64,000 nucleotides of DNA from Bacteroides mediterraneensis (GCF_025993685.1 NZ_DAJPEN010000001.1:806001-870000); one strand, 5' to 3'. Counted from the stretch's first letter, positions 54,517 through 64,000 are shown. Notes: generated by a model from the sequence alone, not told the origin. Program-made: numbers and translations.

Positions 54517-56670
54517 TTATTTTCGCAGAATATCCGCAATCAGGTAAATCTGGCTTTCCGTCACCTTTTGTGATTCCAAGGCCGCTTTGTCGGCCAGGAA
54601 CAAGGCGATGAAGTCCTCTCCCGATTCGCATCCGGCCTGTGCCTTCCGGTAATGGGACAGGGCCTGAGAGATGTTTCCCATGGCCAGATAGACGTGCCCG
54701 GAGTTCAGCCAGTCGTTCACCTGAGGGCTTTCCAGCGCAAGCAGTTTTTCGTATATCCGGAGTGCATCATCGTATTTCCCGGACATAAAGTAGCACCAGC
54801 CGATGGCCCGCCGTGCTTTCTCCGGATGCGTCTCCAGAAACTCCACTTTATAGAATAGTTTGATAGCTTCCGGATAGTTCTTGAGGGCTGCAAGGCATTG
54901 TCCCGTCTGCATCAGAAGGTGCAGATTGTCAGGGTCAGCTTCCAGGACTTTCCGGTAGAAGGTGACAGCCATGGCATAATCTCCCGATTGTTTGTAGCAT
55001 TGTGCCAGTTGCTTGAGTGTCCATAAATGGTTGGATTTTAAGGCATCTGCCTGCAGATAGGCCCGGATGGCCTTCTCATAATCCTTGTTTTTCTGGTAAG
55101 CGAAGCCTAGTTTCTGCCAGGTCTCGGCATTGGCCGGGTCTTTTTCAGCCAAGGTTTCATAAAGATTGGCCGCTTCCGTCATATAGCCTTTGGAGAAGAG
55201 GTAACCCGCAATCTGGCCATGATATTCTCCTTTCAGGAGCAAGGGGCGCAACAGGTCATTGTTCCAGAAATCCAGTTTGTCTTTGAAAATGTCGTGCATC
55301 TCCTGTCTGAACCGCCACAGCTTGTAGAACCGGTACAGGTTGTGGATATACTGCCGTTGGACGGCGTTGAGTTTCTGTTCTTCCAGGTTTTCGTTCAGAT
55401 TTAGGTCGTTGGGTATCAGGTCTTCTCCGTTCAGCTTGGAACGCATGAAGGTCTGCTGGTCGTGAGGCAGCGACTGCATGGCCAGGCAGAAGGAATATTT
55501 GTCGGAATCGCAGAACGCCGGGGAGCTGATCATCAGTCCGAGCAAGGATTTCTCGTTGAACGTCTTTCCCTTATAGATTCTGTACAGGTCGGGCACTTTC
55601 AAGCTGAACAGATAGAACCAATGGGCCGCTTCCTGGAAAAAGGAGAATGTTTTCAGCTGGGAGAAAGCAGTCATATACGTATCGGCGCCTTCCATCTGTA
55701 ACTCGCCCAATTCGCGCATTTGATTGTTCATCTGTTCGATGTCTTTCTGCCATTCCGGATTGAGGTCCTCGATATCCTCTATTTCGATGGCTTTCAGTTC
55801 CGGATTGCGTAATTGGGGGTTGCGCATCATTTGGGGAATGATTTCTTCCCTCATTTTCTTGTCAATCTTTTCCGTTTCGCGCGAAAGAAGGAAAATGATT
55901 TGGATGTCGTGCAGCTGTTTCAGGAGAGACGGGTTATCTTCCATCAGCTTCAATGCGGACACCAGTTCCGGATACAGGCGGATGCGGTCCGACTGGAAAT
56001 AAGTGGCAAGCGCGATGCCTGCCAGTGCCCGTTGGCTGACAGCGGATTCGCTGCCCTGCTGATAGGCGAAAAGCAGCCAGAGGAATTTCCGCTGGTCGAA
56101 AAGCTGCAGCAGGCTCAGGGTTACGGCGCTGGTCATCACCGCCTTGTCGTTGGTTGCCATGGAAGAGCTGAGGAACAGTTCGCGGGCTTCCTGGAAGTCT
56201 TCTTCACCCCATTGTGTGGAAACCCATATCTTGTTGAACAGTTCGTCGATGGCATTCTGGTGGAGGGTGTAGTTTTGAAGGGCCTGCTCCTCTTCCTCTG
56301 GTGTCTGGGGGGAAGGTTGTTTGGCTGCTTCCAGCATGAAGCCGATTTCCTTGAAGGTGTGCGGTGGTGTCTGTGCGAATTTCCTGAATTTATCCGCAAA
56401 ATAGCCGTAGGCCTTTTCCTGGTCTTTCAGGAAATACGTTTTGTCGGCCAGCTCATATCCCTTGCATAGCAGCTGGTTGTAGATGGTTTCGCGTTGGGGG
56501 TCCTGTGTCCCCATTTCCGTATATTGAAGCATATAGTGATAAGTCGTCTGTTGGGTCTCAATCTGCGACTTCAGCTCCCAGTTATTCAGCGTGTTTGCAG
56601 CCTCTTTAATCTTGGAGAAAGCTTCCTTGAGTCTTTTCTCGTGTAAGAGTTGAATGATTTCTTTGTGCAT
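54517..56670 (-). CDS. TPR-repeat protein, cytoplasmic
   Basis: A 717-residue protein without signal peptide. The first 470 residues are helical and rich in Gln/Glu with no recognised domain (MHKEIIQLLHEKRLKEAFSKIKEAA at the start). From about 480 there are at least six tetratricopeptide repeats with canonical spacing (for example DPANAETWQKLGFAYQKNKDYEKAIRAY; DPDNLHLLMQTGQCLAALKNYPEAIKLF). It probably serves as a protein-protein scaffold. Function unknown; single gene with a minus-strand -7 box TACTTTTG at 56735-56742. Confidence 0.85.
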   Translation of the reverse strand: MHKEIIQLLHEKRLKEAFSKIKEAANTLNNWELKSQIETQQTTYHYMLQYTEMGTQDPQRETIYNQLLCKGYELADKTYFLKDQEKAYGYFADKFRKFAQTPPHTFKEIGFMLEAAKQPSPQTPEEEEQALQNYTLHQNAIDELFNKIWVSTQWGEEDFQEARELFLSSSMATNDKAVMTSAVTLSLLQLFDQRKFLWLLFAYQQGSESAVSQRALAGIALATYFQSDRIRLYPELVSALKLMEDNPSLLKQLHDIQIIFLLSRETEKIDKKMREEIIPQMMRNPQLRNPELKAIEIEDIEDLNPEWQKDIEQMNNQMRELGELQMEGADTYMTAFSQLKTFSFFQEAAHWFYLFSLKVPDLYRIYKGKTFNEKSLLGLMISSPAFCDSDKYSFCLAMQSLPHDQQTFMRSKLNGEDLIPNDLNLNENLEEQKLNAVQRQYIHNLYRFYKLWRFRQEMHDIFKDKLDFWNNDLLRPLLLKGEYHGQIAGYLFSKGYMTEAANLYETLAEKDPANAETWQKLGFAYQKNKDYEKAIRAYLQADALKSNHLWTLKQLAQCYKQSGDYAMAVTFYRKVLEADPDNLHLLMQTGQCLAALKNYPEAIKLFYKVEFLETHPEKARRAIGWCYFMSGKYDDALRIYEKLLALESPQVNDWLNSGHVYLAMGNISQALSHYRKAQAGCESGEDFIALFLADKAALESQKVTESQIYLIADILRK

Positions 56671-57033
56671 GATATTTGTTCAGAAGTATAAAAATAATGG
56701 AGAGGATTCTTTTTCCACCCCCTTCCTTGGGAGACAAAAGTAATAATTATTTCTTACTTTTCCGATTTTGGTGTTTGTATAAAAGAAAAAATAACGCTTT
56801 ATGGGGAAATTGTTTTCTTCTCATTCAGAGGTGATTATGTGATTCTTGTAGGTTTTCCCCAGAAAAAGTTGAATTTTTTTCTGTTGGCGGATAGGGGTTT
56901 TCCCGGTAAGTTGCGTTATGAAGACGAAATCACCTAGCTAAGTGAAACAACAGAGAAACTAAACGCAAGACTGTTCATCGATAGAAATTGAATAAGAATT
57001 GCATAATTTTTAATGATTAAAAAACTAGAACTT
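56671..57033. promoter_or_regulatory. Divergent promoter region, TPR gene / outer-membrane protein gene
   Basis: A 363-base AT-rich gap. A minus-strand -7 box TACTTTTG (56735-56742) serves the TPR gene. No clear consensus promoter was found for the plus-strand gene, which may fit its position before an ECF sigma cassette if it uses an alternative promoter. No gene seen. Confidence 0.45.
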
Positions 57034-57663
57034 ATGAAATTTAAATTTATTGCATTATCTTTGTGTATGTTGGCAAGTGCGAACCTGGTAAAAGGACAAG
57101 AACATAGTAAGAATTTCACTCCTTCTGAAAATCGCCATGACATCCGTCTTTCGGTGAGTGACGGTTTGACTCAGGGAACGGTCGACGTGTTGGGTATGGG
57201 ACTGCTGGATGCGGTGACAGGCAGCAAGCGTACAGACGAAAATTACAGTCTGGTGTACGGTTTGGGTTATCGTTATTCCTTCGGACGTTTTAAGGTAGGT
57301 GCCGATTTGGGATTCTCTAAATCAAACAGCAAACTCACCTTGGCGGGAGAAAATACTCCTTCTCTGAAAGAAAGCAACCTGAATTTCCTGGTACTCCCGG
57401 CTGCGGAATTTGTGTACTACAAAAGAGGATTAGTGGAATTGTATGGAACGGCTGCTGCCGGTGTGAACTTGAGCCGTCACAAGGAGAGCGCATTGACCGA
57501 TGCCGGAAAAAAGGCGATGCAAAAAGCTGATTTGAGCACTTCTTTTGCTTATCAGGTAAATCCGATTGCTTTGCGAGTGGGTAATGACCGGGTAGGAGGT
57601 TTTGTGGAAGCCGGATTGGGACACAAAGGTTTTGTGACGGCAGGCGTTAGCTTGAAGTTTTAA
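57034..57663 (+). CDS. Small outer-membrane beta-barrel-like protein
   Basis: A 209-residue protein with a signal peptide (MKFKFIALSLCMLASANLVKG). ATG 57034 is preferred over 57013 for this reason. The mature chain alternates strands with aromatic ends (SLVYGLGYRYSFGRFKVGADLGFSKSNSKL; LVELYGTAAAGVNLSRHK) and ends in a strand (GFVTAGVSLKF) with terminal Phe, the signature of outer-membrane barrels assembled by BamA. It lies 30 bases before the ECF sigma factor gene on the same strand and may be co-transcribed. Function unknown. Confidence 0.82.
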   Translation: MKFKFIALSLCMLASANLVKGQEHSKNFTPSENRHDIRLSVSDGLTQGTVDVLGMGLLDAVTGSKRTDENYSLVYGLGYRYSFGRFKVGADLGFSKSNSKLTLAGENTPSLKESNLNFLVLPAAEFVYYKRGLVELYGTAAAGVNLSRHKESALTDAGKKAMQKADLSTSFAYQVNPIALRVGNDRVGGFVEAGLGHKGFVTAGVSLKF

Positions 57664-57693
57664 CTAAATTCGAATATTGACTGAATCACGAGA

Positions 57694-58254
57694 ATGAAAG
57701 CCAATAGAAAGGACATATTCAAATCCCGCTTTCAGGAACATTATTCAAGGCTATGCCATATAGCCTATGGATATGTTTCTGACGCGGACGATGCGGAAGA
57801 CATCGTGCAGGAACTCTTTATCAGTGTATGGAACAAGCAACTTGATGCCATGCCGGAAAAAGAGTTTGCTGCCTACTTGACTACTTCCGTAAAAAACAGT
57901 TGTATTTCCTTTCTTCGGAAGCGGCGGGAAGACACGGTGTCGATAGAGGATCATCCGGCTTCTGCCAGCTGTCTGCCGGATGAAATGTCAGAGGAAGGAG
58001 CACGTTCTCCTGAGGACCTGCTGCAGGCGGCTTTGGCCACGTTGCCTCCCAAATGCAAGGAGATTTTTTTATTGGCCAAGCTTCAGGGCTTGAAGTATCG
58101 TGAAATTGCCGGAAAACTGGCTTTGTCGGAGAAAACCGTGGAGAATCAGATGACAAAGGCCATCAAGTTGCTGCGTGTCTATGTGGCTGAACATGGTTTT
58201 CTGCTGGTGACGGTCATTGTTTCCATTTTGTCCATGATTATAAACCGTAAATGA
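57694..58254 (+). CDS. ECF-type RNA polymerase sigma factor
   Basis: A 186-residue sigma-70-family ECF factor of the Bacteroides expansion type. Sigma-2 (YSRLCHIAYGYVSDADDAEDIVQELFISVW) and sigma-4 (LPPKCKEIFLLAKLQGLKYREIAGKLALSEKTVENQMTKAIK) are clear. The last 20 residues are hydrophobic (FLLVTVIVSILSMII), a tail common in this group. It is released from the downstream FecR protein when the cognate TonB receptor binds its ligand. Its stop overlaps the FecR start (ATGA). Confidence 0.96.
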   Translation: MKANRKDIFKSRFQEHYSRLCHIAYGYVSDADDAEDIVQELFISVWNKQLDAMPEKEFAAYLTTSVKNSCISFLRKRREDTVSIEDHPASASCLPDEMSEEGARSPEDLLQAALATLPPKCKEIFLLAKLQGLKYREIAGKLALSEKTVENQMTKAIKLLRVYVAEHGFLLVTVIVSILSMIINRK

Positions 58255-59225
58255 GTATGAACAAGAATGAAGATATAAATGAATTGCTGGCCCGTTATTT
58301 TGCACATGAGCCGTTGACTCTTGTTCAGCAACGTGCACTGGATGAGTGGATTTCGGCGAATGGTCAGGAATTTGAACGAATGCGAAAGCTGATGGAGACA
58401 CCGGTAAGGGTTTCGAAAGAGATTCACTTTGATGCCGAAAAGGCCTGGCAGAAAATCGAACCTCGGTTACAGGAACGTCCGAAGACGGTCGCTTTCCGGC
58501 GGAAGATGACTTTTATCTGGTCTGCCGCGGCCTCTCTGCTACTGTTATTGGGAATTGGAGCGTTCTATCTTTTCCGTACAGGTACGGAAGAACAGCTCAT
58601 CCGTTATGCGAATACAGGCACGAAGGAACAACGGGTGCTTTTGCCCGACAGCTCGGAAGTGATTCTGTATCCGAATGCTACACTGGCCTATTCTTTTTCC
58701 GGTAAGGAGGAAGGGCGGCATGCCCGATTGCGAGGTAAGGCTTTTTTCCAGGTGAAGAAGATGCACGGGATACCTTTTCAGGTAGAAACCGCTTTATTGA
58801 ATGTGGAAGTGCTGGGAACTTCGTTTCTGGTGGATGTAACACGGCAGGAAAAGGCGGGCGTTTATGTCAAGACCGGTAAAGTGCGGGTGGAGGCTTCCAG
58901 TCAGGAAGTGGTCATTGAAGCCAACGAGAAGGCGGAGTTGAAGGACGGGGCCTTGCAGGCTGACACGATTTCACGTCCGCAGGATGTGTTTGGCGGAGAG
59001 CAACAGGTGTTGGTCTTTGAGCGGACACCGGTGACGGAGGTGGTAAGCGTCATAGCCGAAAAGACAGGAATGCGAATCGATTTGGAAAAAGGGCTGGAGA
59101 AGAACCTGATAACCACCCGAATCAGTCTGTCGGAACCGGACATTGCCAGCGAGCTGGCTTTTCTTTGTGGGTGCAAATGTGAGACGTTGGTAGAAGGAAA
59201 ACATTACAGGCTTTATGAAAAATAG
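58251..59225 (+). CDS. FecR-type anti-sigma factor
   Basis: A 324-residue inner-membrane regulator. The cytoplasmic N-terminus (about 1-85) contains the sigma-binding DUF4880-like region, then one membrane helix (WSAAASLLLLLGIGAFYLF, about 90-108), a periplasmic FecR domain (about 125-220; LPDSSEVILYPNATLAYSF; GKAFFQVKK; EVLGTSFLV), and a C-terminal DUF4974-like domain (about 250-324). It overlaps both neighbours by a few bases, so sigma, anti-sigma and receptor are translated together. Confidence 0.95.
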   Translation: MSMNKNEDINELLARYFAHEPLTLVQQRALDEWISANGQEFERMRKLMETPVRVSKEIHFDAEKAWQKIEPRLQERPKTVAFRRKMTFIWSAAASLLLLLGIGAFYLFRTGTEEQLIRYANTGTKEQRVLLPDSSEVILYPNATLAYSFSGKEEGRHARLRGKAFFQVKKMHGIPFQVETALLNVEVLGTSFLVDVTRQEKAGVYVKTGKVRVEASSQEVVIEANEKAELKDGALQADTISRPQDVFGGEQQVLVFERTPVTEVVSVIAEKTGMRIDLEKGLEKNLITTRISLSEPDIASELAFLCGCKCETLVEGKHYRLYEK

Positions 59226-61650
59226 ATGGCTGTTTCTCTTGTTATGGATGATGAGTGGTTTCGGATTCCAGCAAGTGAACGGACAGGAAGTCAAATCAGC
59301 GCATACGGTAGCGGAAGAGTGGATTCAAGTTCCTGGCTCTTCCGCTACCGTGTCGCAGTGGTTTGGCTGGATAGAAAAGTATACAGGTATCGTGCTGTCG
59401 TATAATGCGGCACAGATAGAAATGGATAAAGTCTGCCGGATAGAACGGAGTGAGAAGATGACCGTAAGGGAGCTGTTGGATAAGATTCTGGCAGGTTATC
59501 AGGTAAAGACGGCTTTTGTACCTCCCCGGAAGCTGGTGATTCAGGCACGCCGGATGGAAAACTATTATGTCGGCGGTACCGTGTGTGAGGAGGAAAGCGA
59601 GGAACGGTTGTATGGGGCGGTAGTGACATTGGAAGACGGGCGTGGAAAGCAATGGCATACCATCTCGAACGAAAATGGGATGTTCCGTCTGTATGTGCCG
59701 GAAGGGCTGTATGTCTTGAAGACTTCCTATATGGGTTACACTCCGCAGACCCGTGCCATCCGGGTGGAAAAAGACTGCTTTGTCCGTACTTATCTGAAGC
59801 CGTTGCTTTTTGAAATAGAGGAAGTGACGGTAGAGTCCGGTAAGCGGGAAAGTGAGCTGAATGGACTGACGCCTTCTAATTTGCTTTCGTTTAACGGGAA
59901 CGATTTGTTTTCTCAGATTTGGATTCTGCCGGGGGTGACTTCCTCGTTGGCAGGGCATAATTTTATGGTAGATGGCGGAGGATACGATGAGAATCAGTTG
60001 TTGCTGGACGGGGTACCTGTCTTCCATCCGGGTCATTTCAATTCCCTGTTGCCGGTCTTCAACGGTGATGCGGTGAAAAACATGGTGTTCTATAAAGGTT
60101 TTTTCCCTACCAGGCTGGAAGGGAAAATTTCGTCCGTGACGGAAGTGAACCTGAAAGAGGGAAACAAAGATGAGCATGTGCGTACGCTTACGCTGGATAT
60201 GCCGGCTGCTTCGGTTACGCTGGAGGGACCGATTATCAAGAAGAAACTCTCGTATATGGTGAGTGCGCGGCGCAGCTGGCTGGATTTTTTCGATGGACTG
60301 TTGTCGGAAGAAAACCGCTTGAACCACTCCATGTATGATTATAATGCGAAATTGTCTTATAGCCTTTCTCCCGTCAGTACGTTGAATGTGCTGGCTTACG
60401 GTGCACGGGATGACTATCGTTTGCCGATTAAGGAGAACGGCGAGAATGCTTCTGTGCTACGCTGGGACAATCAGGTTTACCAACTGTCTTATACTACTCA
60501 AAAAGGCAGTCTGGGGAATACGACTTCCGTATTCTATTCCGCTCATAACAACCGGGCGTATATGGGGGAAATGGGCTATGATGGCGAAAGCTATGTGCAT
60601 AGTGGCATTAAGTCGCTGAATGCGGCGACAGACTTCAGTTATGCGTATGAGAATCTGTATCATGCCCGTTGGGGAGTGAAATATACGTATGAAATTTACG
60701 ATTTGGCCTCGCAAGGAGAAGAAGTGACGGTACGTCATGAACCCGTGAGTCAGGTCTCCTTGTATTATGACAATTTGTTGCGCATCTCGCCTGAGCTCTC
60801 TGTGCAGGTAGGTGTGCATGGAGTGGGGTATTACCCGCAGCACAGCCGTTCGTACTATAGCATCCAGCCCCGTTTCTCACTGAAATATTTCCCTTCAGAG
60901 AAAAATCTGCTGTATGTGAATTTTTCAAAGATGGAGCAGTTTTATCATTTCCTTCGTTTTGATAGCTTTTTGTTGCCTACGGATTTCAGGATGCCCAGCA
61001 TTGACGGGTTCAAGCCCCGTTCTTCCGAGCATTATGAAGCCGGATGGAAGCATTTTCTGAAAGACGGACAGCTGGAGTTTTCCACCTACTACAAGACGAG
61101 GAGGAATGTGTTGGCCTTGCGGCCGGACACGTGGCTTGAAGATGGTTCGTGGCAACAGTGTCTGATGGCAGGAAGGGGAGACAGTTATGGGGTAAAAGGG
61201 TATTACTACCAGCAATGGAAACGCTGGACTTGGCAGCTTTCGTATGCGTATTCCCGGAGCCGGGAATGGTTTGGTGAGATGCCGGAAAGAGGAAAGATGC
61301 CCTCCTTGTACGATATACCTCATCAGTTGGCCGGAGCCGTTTCCTACCAGCTGACGAAGCGCTCCTCATTTTCCGTAGGGGGAACGTTGCGTTCGGGAAA
61401 GGTCATGCAGCTGGATGAAGATTTTGAGCTGTTGCCTGCCGAGGATTTCCGGAAAAGGCGCGAACCGCTCAACTATCGGGTGGATGTGGGGTATTCTTAT
61501 CGGAAATCCTTGGGCGAAAAACTGCTCTTACTTCGCTTGGGAGTCTATAATCTGGTGGGCAATCCTTCGGAAGAAGACATTCTGAATTTTTATTCGGTGC
61601 ATTGGCATAGTAATTGTCTGCCATACGGAAGCATCAGTTTTAAATTCTGA
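59215..61650 (+). CDS. TonB-dependent signal transducer receptor (STN + carboxypeptidase-like + barrel)
   Basis: An 811-residue outer-membrane receptor. After the signal peptide (cleavage near QQVNG) come an STN domain (about 40-110; LSYNAAQIEMDKVCRIERSEKMTVRELLDKIL), which contacts the anti-sigma factor, a carboxypeptidase-regulatory-like domain (about 115-200), a plug (about 215-330; HNFMVDGGGYDENQLLLDGVPVF) and a barrel ending in Phe. The STN domain shows it signals through the adjacent FecR and sigma proteins. No SusD is linked, so it probably imports a small ligand or glycan fragment; the ligand is unknown. Confidence 0.94.
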   Translation: MKNRWLFLLLWMMSGFGFQQVNGQEVKSAHTVAEEWIQVPGSSATVSQWFGWIEKYTGIVLSYNAAQIEMDKVCRIERSEKMTVRELLDKILAGYQVKTAFVPPRKLVIQARRMENYYVGGTVCEEESEERLYGAVVTLEDGRGKQWHTISNENGMFRLYVPEGLYVLKTSYMGYTPQTRAIRVEKDCFVRTYLKPLLFEIEEVTVESGKRESELNGLTPSNLLSFNGNDLFSQIWILPGVTSSLAGHNFMVDGGGYDENQLLLDGVPVFHPGHFNSLLPVFNGDAVKNMVFYKGFFPTRLEGKISSVTEVNLKEGNKDEHVRTLTLDMPAASVTLEGPIIKKKLSYMVSARRSWLDFFDGLLSEENRLNHSMYDYNAKLSYSLSPVSTLNVLAYGARDDYRLPIKENGENASVLRWDNQVYQLSYTTQKGSLGNTTSVFYSAHNNRAYMGEMGYDGESYVHSGIKSLNAATDFSYAYENLYHARWGVKYTYEIYDLASQGEEVTVRHEPVSQVSLYYDNLLRISPELSVQVGVHGVGYYPQHSRSYYSIQPRFSLKYFPSEKNLLYVNFSKMEQFYHFLRFDSFLLPTDFRMPSIDGFKPRSSEHYEAGWKHFLKDGQLEFSTYYKTRRNVLALRPDTWLEDGSWQQCLMAGRGDSYGVKGYYYQQWKRWTWQLSYAYSRSREWFGEMPERGKMPSLYDIPHQLAGAVSYQLTKRSSFSVGGTLRSGKVMQLDEDFELLPAEDFRKRREPLNYRVDVGYSYRKSLGEKLLLLRLGVYNLVGNPSEEDILNFYSVHWHSNCLPYGSISFKF

Positions 61651-61707
61651 ACGGTGACTCTTGTTCCATTCTTTGTCTTTTTGTGTGCATATTCAAACGA
61701 TATTTGC

Positions 61708-61715
61708 TATTTTTG
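61708..61715 (+). promoter_or_regulatory. -7 motif for mfd
   Basis: TATTTTTG matches TAnnTTTG, 20 bases before the mfd start; a TTTG at 61680-61683 is a few bases further than the usual -33 spacing. Confidence 0.45.
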
Positions 61716-61735
61716 CACCATCTATAGATGGAACG

Positions 61736-64000
61736 ATGAGTATAAAGGAATTGCAAGATATTTATGCCAAACATCCCAATACCATGGGTTTGGCTTCTTT
61801 GTGTAAGGATAAGAGTGTTAAAAATGTATTCTTGGAAGGGATGCACGGGTCGTGTGCCTCTTTGTTCGCTTCAGTATGTGTCAAGTCGATACCGGATATT
61901 CATGTGTTTATTCTGAACGACCTGGAGGAAGCGGGATATTTTTACCATGACATGGTACAGGTAAACGGAGATGCGGACATCCTGTTTTTTCCTTCTTCTT
62001 ACCGTCGGGCTATCAAGTACGGGCAGAAAGATGCAGCCAACGAGATTCTTCGTACGGAGGTGCTGAGCCGTCTGGAACGGCAGGAGCCGGTGGCAGTGGT
62101 CACTTACCCGGAAGCCTTGGCCGAAAAAGTGGTATCCCGGAACCAGCTTTCCGCATCGACCTTGACATTGAAGGTGGGGCAGAAGGAAGATACCGGAAAG
62201 CTTATGGAAAAACTTTCCGGCTATGGTTTTGAACATGTGGACTATGTGTACGAGCCGGGACAGTTTGCCTTGCGAGGGAGTATCCTGGACGTATATTCCT
62301 TTGCGTCGGAATATCCTTATCGAATCGACTTCTTCGGTGATGAGATTGACAGCATCCGGACGTTTGAAGTCGAGACACAGCTGTCGAAAGAGAAAAAGGA
62401 GTCGGTGAGCATCGTGCCGGAACTGTCCACCTCGGAAGGTTCGGATATCTGTTTCTTGGACTTCGTTTCAAAAGATGCGATTCTTTGGGTAAAGGATTTG
62501 CTTTGGGTACGCGAACGTATTCAGGCGGTTCATGAAGAGACCGTATCGCCTCAGGCGTTGAAAGCCTACGAAGGAGAGCAGACAGAGCTGATGAATCTTT
62601 CCCGGAAACTGATTGACGGGGCTGAGTTTACGGTGTGTGCCTTGGAGTTTTTCCGGATTGATTTCGGGCATAAGGCCATAGGAACTCCTCAGGCACGGAT
62701 GAAGTTTGAAACTTCTGTACAACCAATTTTTCATAAGAATTTTGATTTGGTATCCAGTTCCTTTACCGACTTCCTGCAACGGGGTTATTGTCTGTATATC
62801 TGTTCGGATAGTGCCAAACAGACGGAGCGATTGAAAGATATCTTTCAGGAAAGAGGAGACCGGATTACGTTTGAGCCGGTGGACCGTACGCTGCACGAGG
62901 GCTTTGTGGACCATACCCTTCGGATGTGTGTGTTTACAGACCATCAGATATTCGACCGTTTTCATAAATACAACCTCCGAAGTGACAAAGCCCGTAGCGG
63001 AAAGGTGGCGTTGTCACTGAAGGAACTGAACACGTTTGAACCGGGAGACTATGTGGTGCATATCGACCATGGTATCGGCCGTTTTGCGGGACTGGTGCGC
63101 ATCCCGAACGGGAATACTACGCAGGAGGTCATCAAGCTGGTGTATCAGAATGACGACGTAGTGTTTGTGTCCATTCATTCGCTGCATAAAATCTCGAAAT
63201 ACAAAGGCAAGGAAGGCGAACAGCCGCGCATCAGCAAGCTGGGAACTGGTGCTTGGGAGAAAATCAAGGAACGGACGAAGACCAAGATTAAGGACATTGC
63301 CCGCGATTTGATTAAATTGTATTCGCAGCGTAAACAGGAAAAAGGATTTAAATATAGCCCCGACAGCTTCTTGCAGCACGAACTGGAGGCCAGCTTCCTA
63401 TACGAGGATACGCCCGACCAGCTGAAGGCTACTCAAGACGTGAAGGCGGACATGGAGAGCGACAAGCCGATGGACCGTCTGGTGTGCGGGGACGTGGGCT
63501 TCGGAAAGACGGAGGTGGCCATCCGGGCAGCTTTCAAGGCAGTGGCCGACAACAAGCAGGTGGCGGTACTGGTACCGACTACGGTGTTGGCTTTCCAGCA
63601 TTACCAAACGTTTAAGAAGCGTCTGGAGGGGATGCCTTGCAAGGTGGAATACTTGAGTCGCGCGCGGACTGCAAAAGATACCAGCCGCATCCTGAAGGAA
63701 CTGGCCGAAGGAAGCATCAATATACTCATTGGTACGCACAAGATTATCGGGAAGAGTGTGAAGTTCAAGGATTTGGGATTGCTGATTATTGACGAGGAGC
63801 AGAAGTTCGGGGTGAGCGTGAAGGAGAAACTCCGTCAGATAAAGGTGAACGTGGATACATTGACTATGACGGCTACGCCGATTCCGCGTACGCTTCAGTT
63901 CTCACTGATGGGAGCCCGTGACTTGTCGGTTATCCAGACTCCGCCACCCAACCGATATCCGATTCAGACAGAAGTGCACACGTTTAATGAGGAAATCATT
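61736..64000 (+). CDS. mfd: Transcription-repair coupling factor (N-terminal part)
   Basis: The first 755 codons of an enzyme of about 1100 residues, cut by the window end. Mfd removes stalled RNA polymerase and recruits UvrA. The N-terminus has the UvrB-like module (YEPGQFALRGSILDVYSFASEYPYRIDFFGDEIDSIRTF). The RNA-polymerase-interacting domain follows (FEPGDYVVHIDHGIGRFAGL, about 435-455), then the helicase with Walker A CGDVGFGKTEVA (about 583) and motif II LLIIDEEQKFG (about 684), and TATPIPRTLQFSLMGARDLS. The ATG at 61736 is the only good start after the -7 box at 61708; an ATG at 61727 hits a stop after three codons. Confidence 0.97.
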   Translation, partial: MSIKELQDIYAKHPNTMGLASLCKDKSVKNVFLEGMHGSCASLFASVCVKSIPDIHVFILNDLEEAGYFYHDMVQVNGDADILFFPSSYRRAIKYGQKDAANEILRTEVLSRLERQEPVAVVTYPEALAEKVVSRNQLSASTLTLKVGQKEDTGKLMEKLSGYGFEHVDYVYEPGQFALRGSILDVYSFASEYPYRIDFFGDEIDSIRTFEVETQLSKEKKESVSIVPELSTSEGSDICFLDFVSKDAILWVKDLLWVRERIQAVHEETVSPQALKAYEGEQTELMNLSRKLIDGAEFTVCALEFFRIDFGHKAIGTPQARMKFETSVQPIFHKNFDLVSSSFTDFLQRGYCLYICSDSAKQTERLKDIFQERGDRITFEPVDRTLHEGFVDHTLRMCVFTDHQIFDRFHKYNLRSDKARSGKVALSLKELNTFEPGDYVVHIDHGIGRFAGLVRIPNGNTTQEVIKLVYQNDDVVFVSIHSLHKISKYKGKEGEQPRISKLGTGAWEKIKERTKTKIKDIARDLIKLYSQRKQEKGFKYSPDSFLQHELEASFLYEDTPDQLKATQDVKADMESDKPMDRLVCGDVGFGKTEVAIRAAFKAVADNKQVAVLVPTTVLAFQHYQTFKKRLEGMPCKVEYLSRARTAKDTSRILKELAEGSINILIGTHKIIGKSVKFKDLGLLIIDEEQKFGVSVKEKLRQIKVNVDTLTMTATPIPRTLQFSLMGARDLSVIQTPPPNRYPIQTEVHTFNEEII

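Noticed and set aside
59296..60327. 343-codon minus-strand ORF
   Set aside because: Antisense to the STN-type TonB receptor; shadow frame.

Overview
This window comes from a Bacteroidaceae chromosome, most likely Bacteroides or Phocaeicola. The evidence is a hybrid two-component regulator, a xylan-degradation locus, promoters with the Bacteroides -33 TTG / -7 TAnnTTTG motif, a FecR/ECF-sigma/TonB-receptor cassette, tandem S46 dipeptidyl-peptidases, and three genes matching families usually seen together in Bacteroidales envelopes. No rRNA, tRNA, prophage or CRISPR array was seen.

Layout. (1) 1-17946 is a glucuronoarabinoxylan locus: a GH31 C-terminus cut by the window edge, an SGNH acetylesterase, a divergent hybrid two-component system, then esterase - MFS oligosaccharide symporter - GH10 xylanase - GH43 - GH67 alpha-glucuronidase in one tight operon, a TonB receptor and a feruloyl/acetyl esterase (CE1). 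Surface GH10 cuts the chain, the esterases remove acetyl and feruloyl groups, GH67 and GH43 remove glucuronyl and arabinosyl or xylosyl groups, and the symporter imports the products. No SusC/SusD pair is visible inside the window. (2) 17948-25171 holds a LuxR-type regulator, an FAD dehydrogenase and an envelope trio (lipoprotein, DUF5723-type barrel, OmpA/TPR protein). (3) 25328-31823 holds a GH84 hexosaminidase and radA, separated by an apparently intact IS66-family element that landed in the loop of an intrinsic terminator. (4) 31954-37199 is the threonine operon (possible leader peptide, thrA, homoserine-kinase analogue, thrC). (5) 37454-47106 holds a cytidylate-kinase-like protein, a MATE exporter, a subtilase, xseA-xseB, and DPP11-DPP7. 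(6) 47278-54178 holds a DUF4369 lipoprotein, a five-gene minus-strand operon (GT2, pyrC, MetH-activation protein, phosphoesterase, plsC) and a type II pantothenate kinase. (7) 54517-64000 holds a TPR protein, a small outer-membrane protein, sigma / anti-sigma / TonB receptor, and the start of mfd.

The most unusual signal is non-coding. Three separate intergenic regions (about 14.0, 37.2 and 53.1 kb) carry arrays of short palindromes with an exact 22-bp period. Two arrays share one palindrome sequence and the third uses a different one. I do not recognise a described element with this structure. The IS66 insertion inside a terminator loop, a MITE-like inverted repeat at 42.6 kb and the threonine leader are the next most interesting points.
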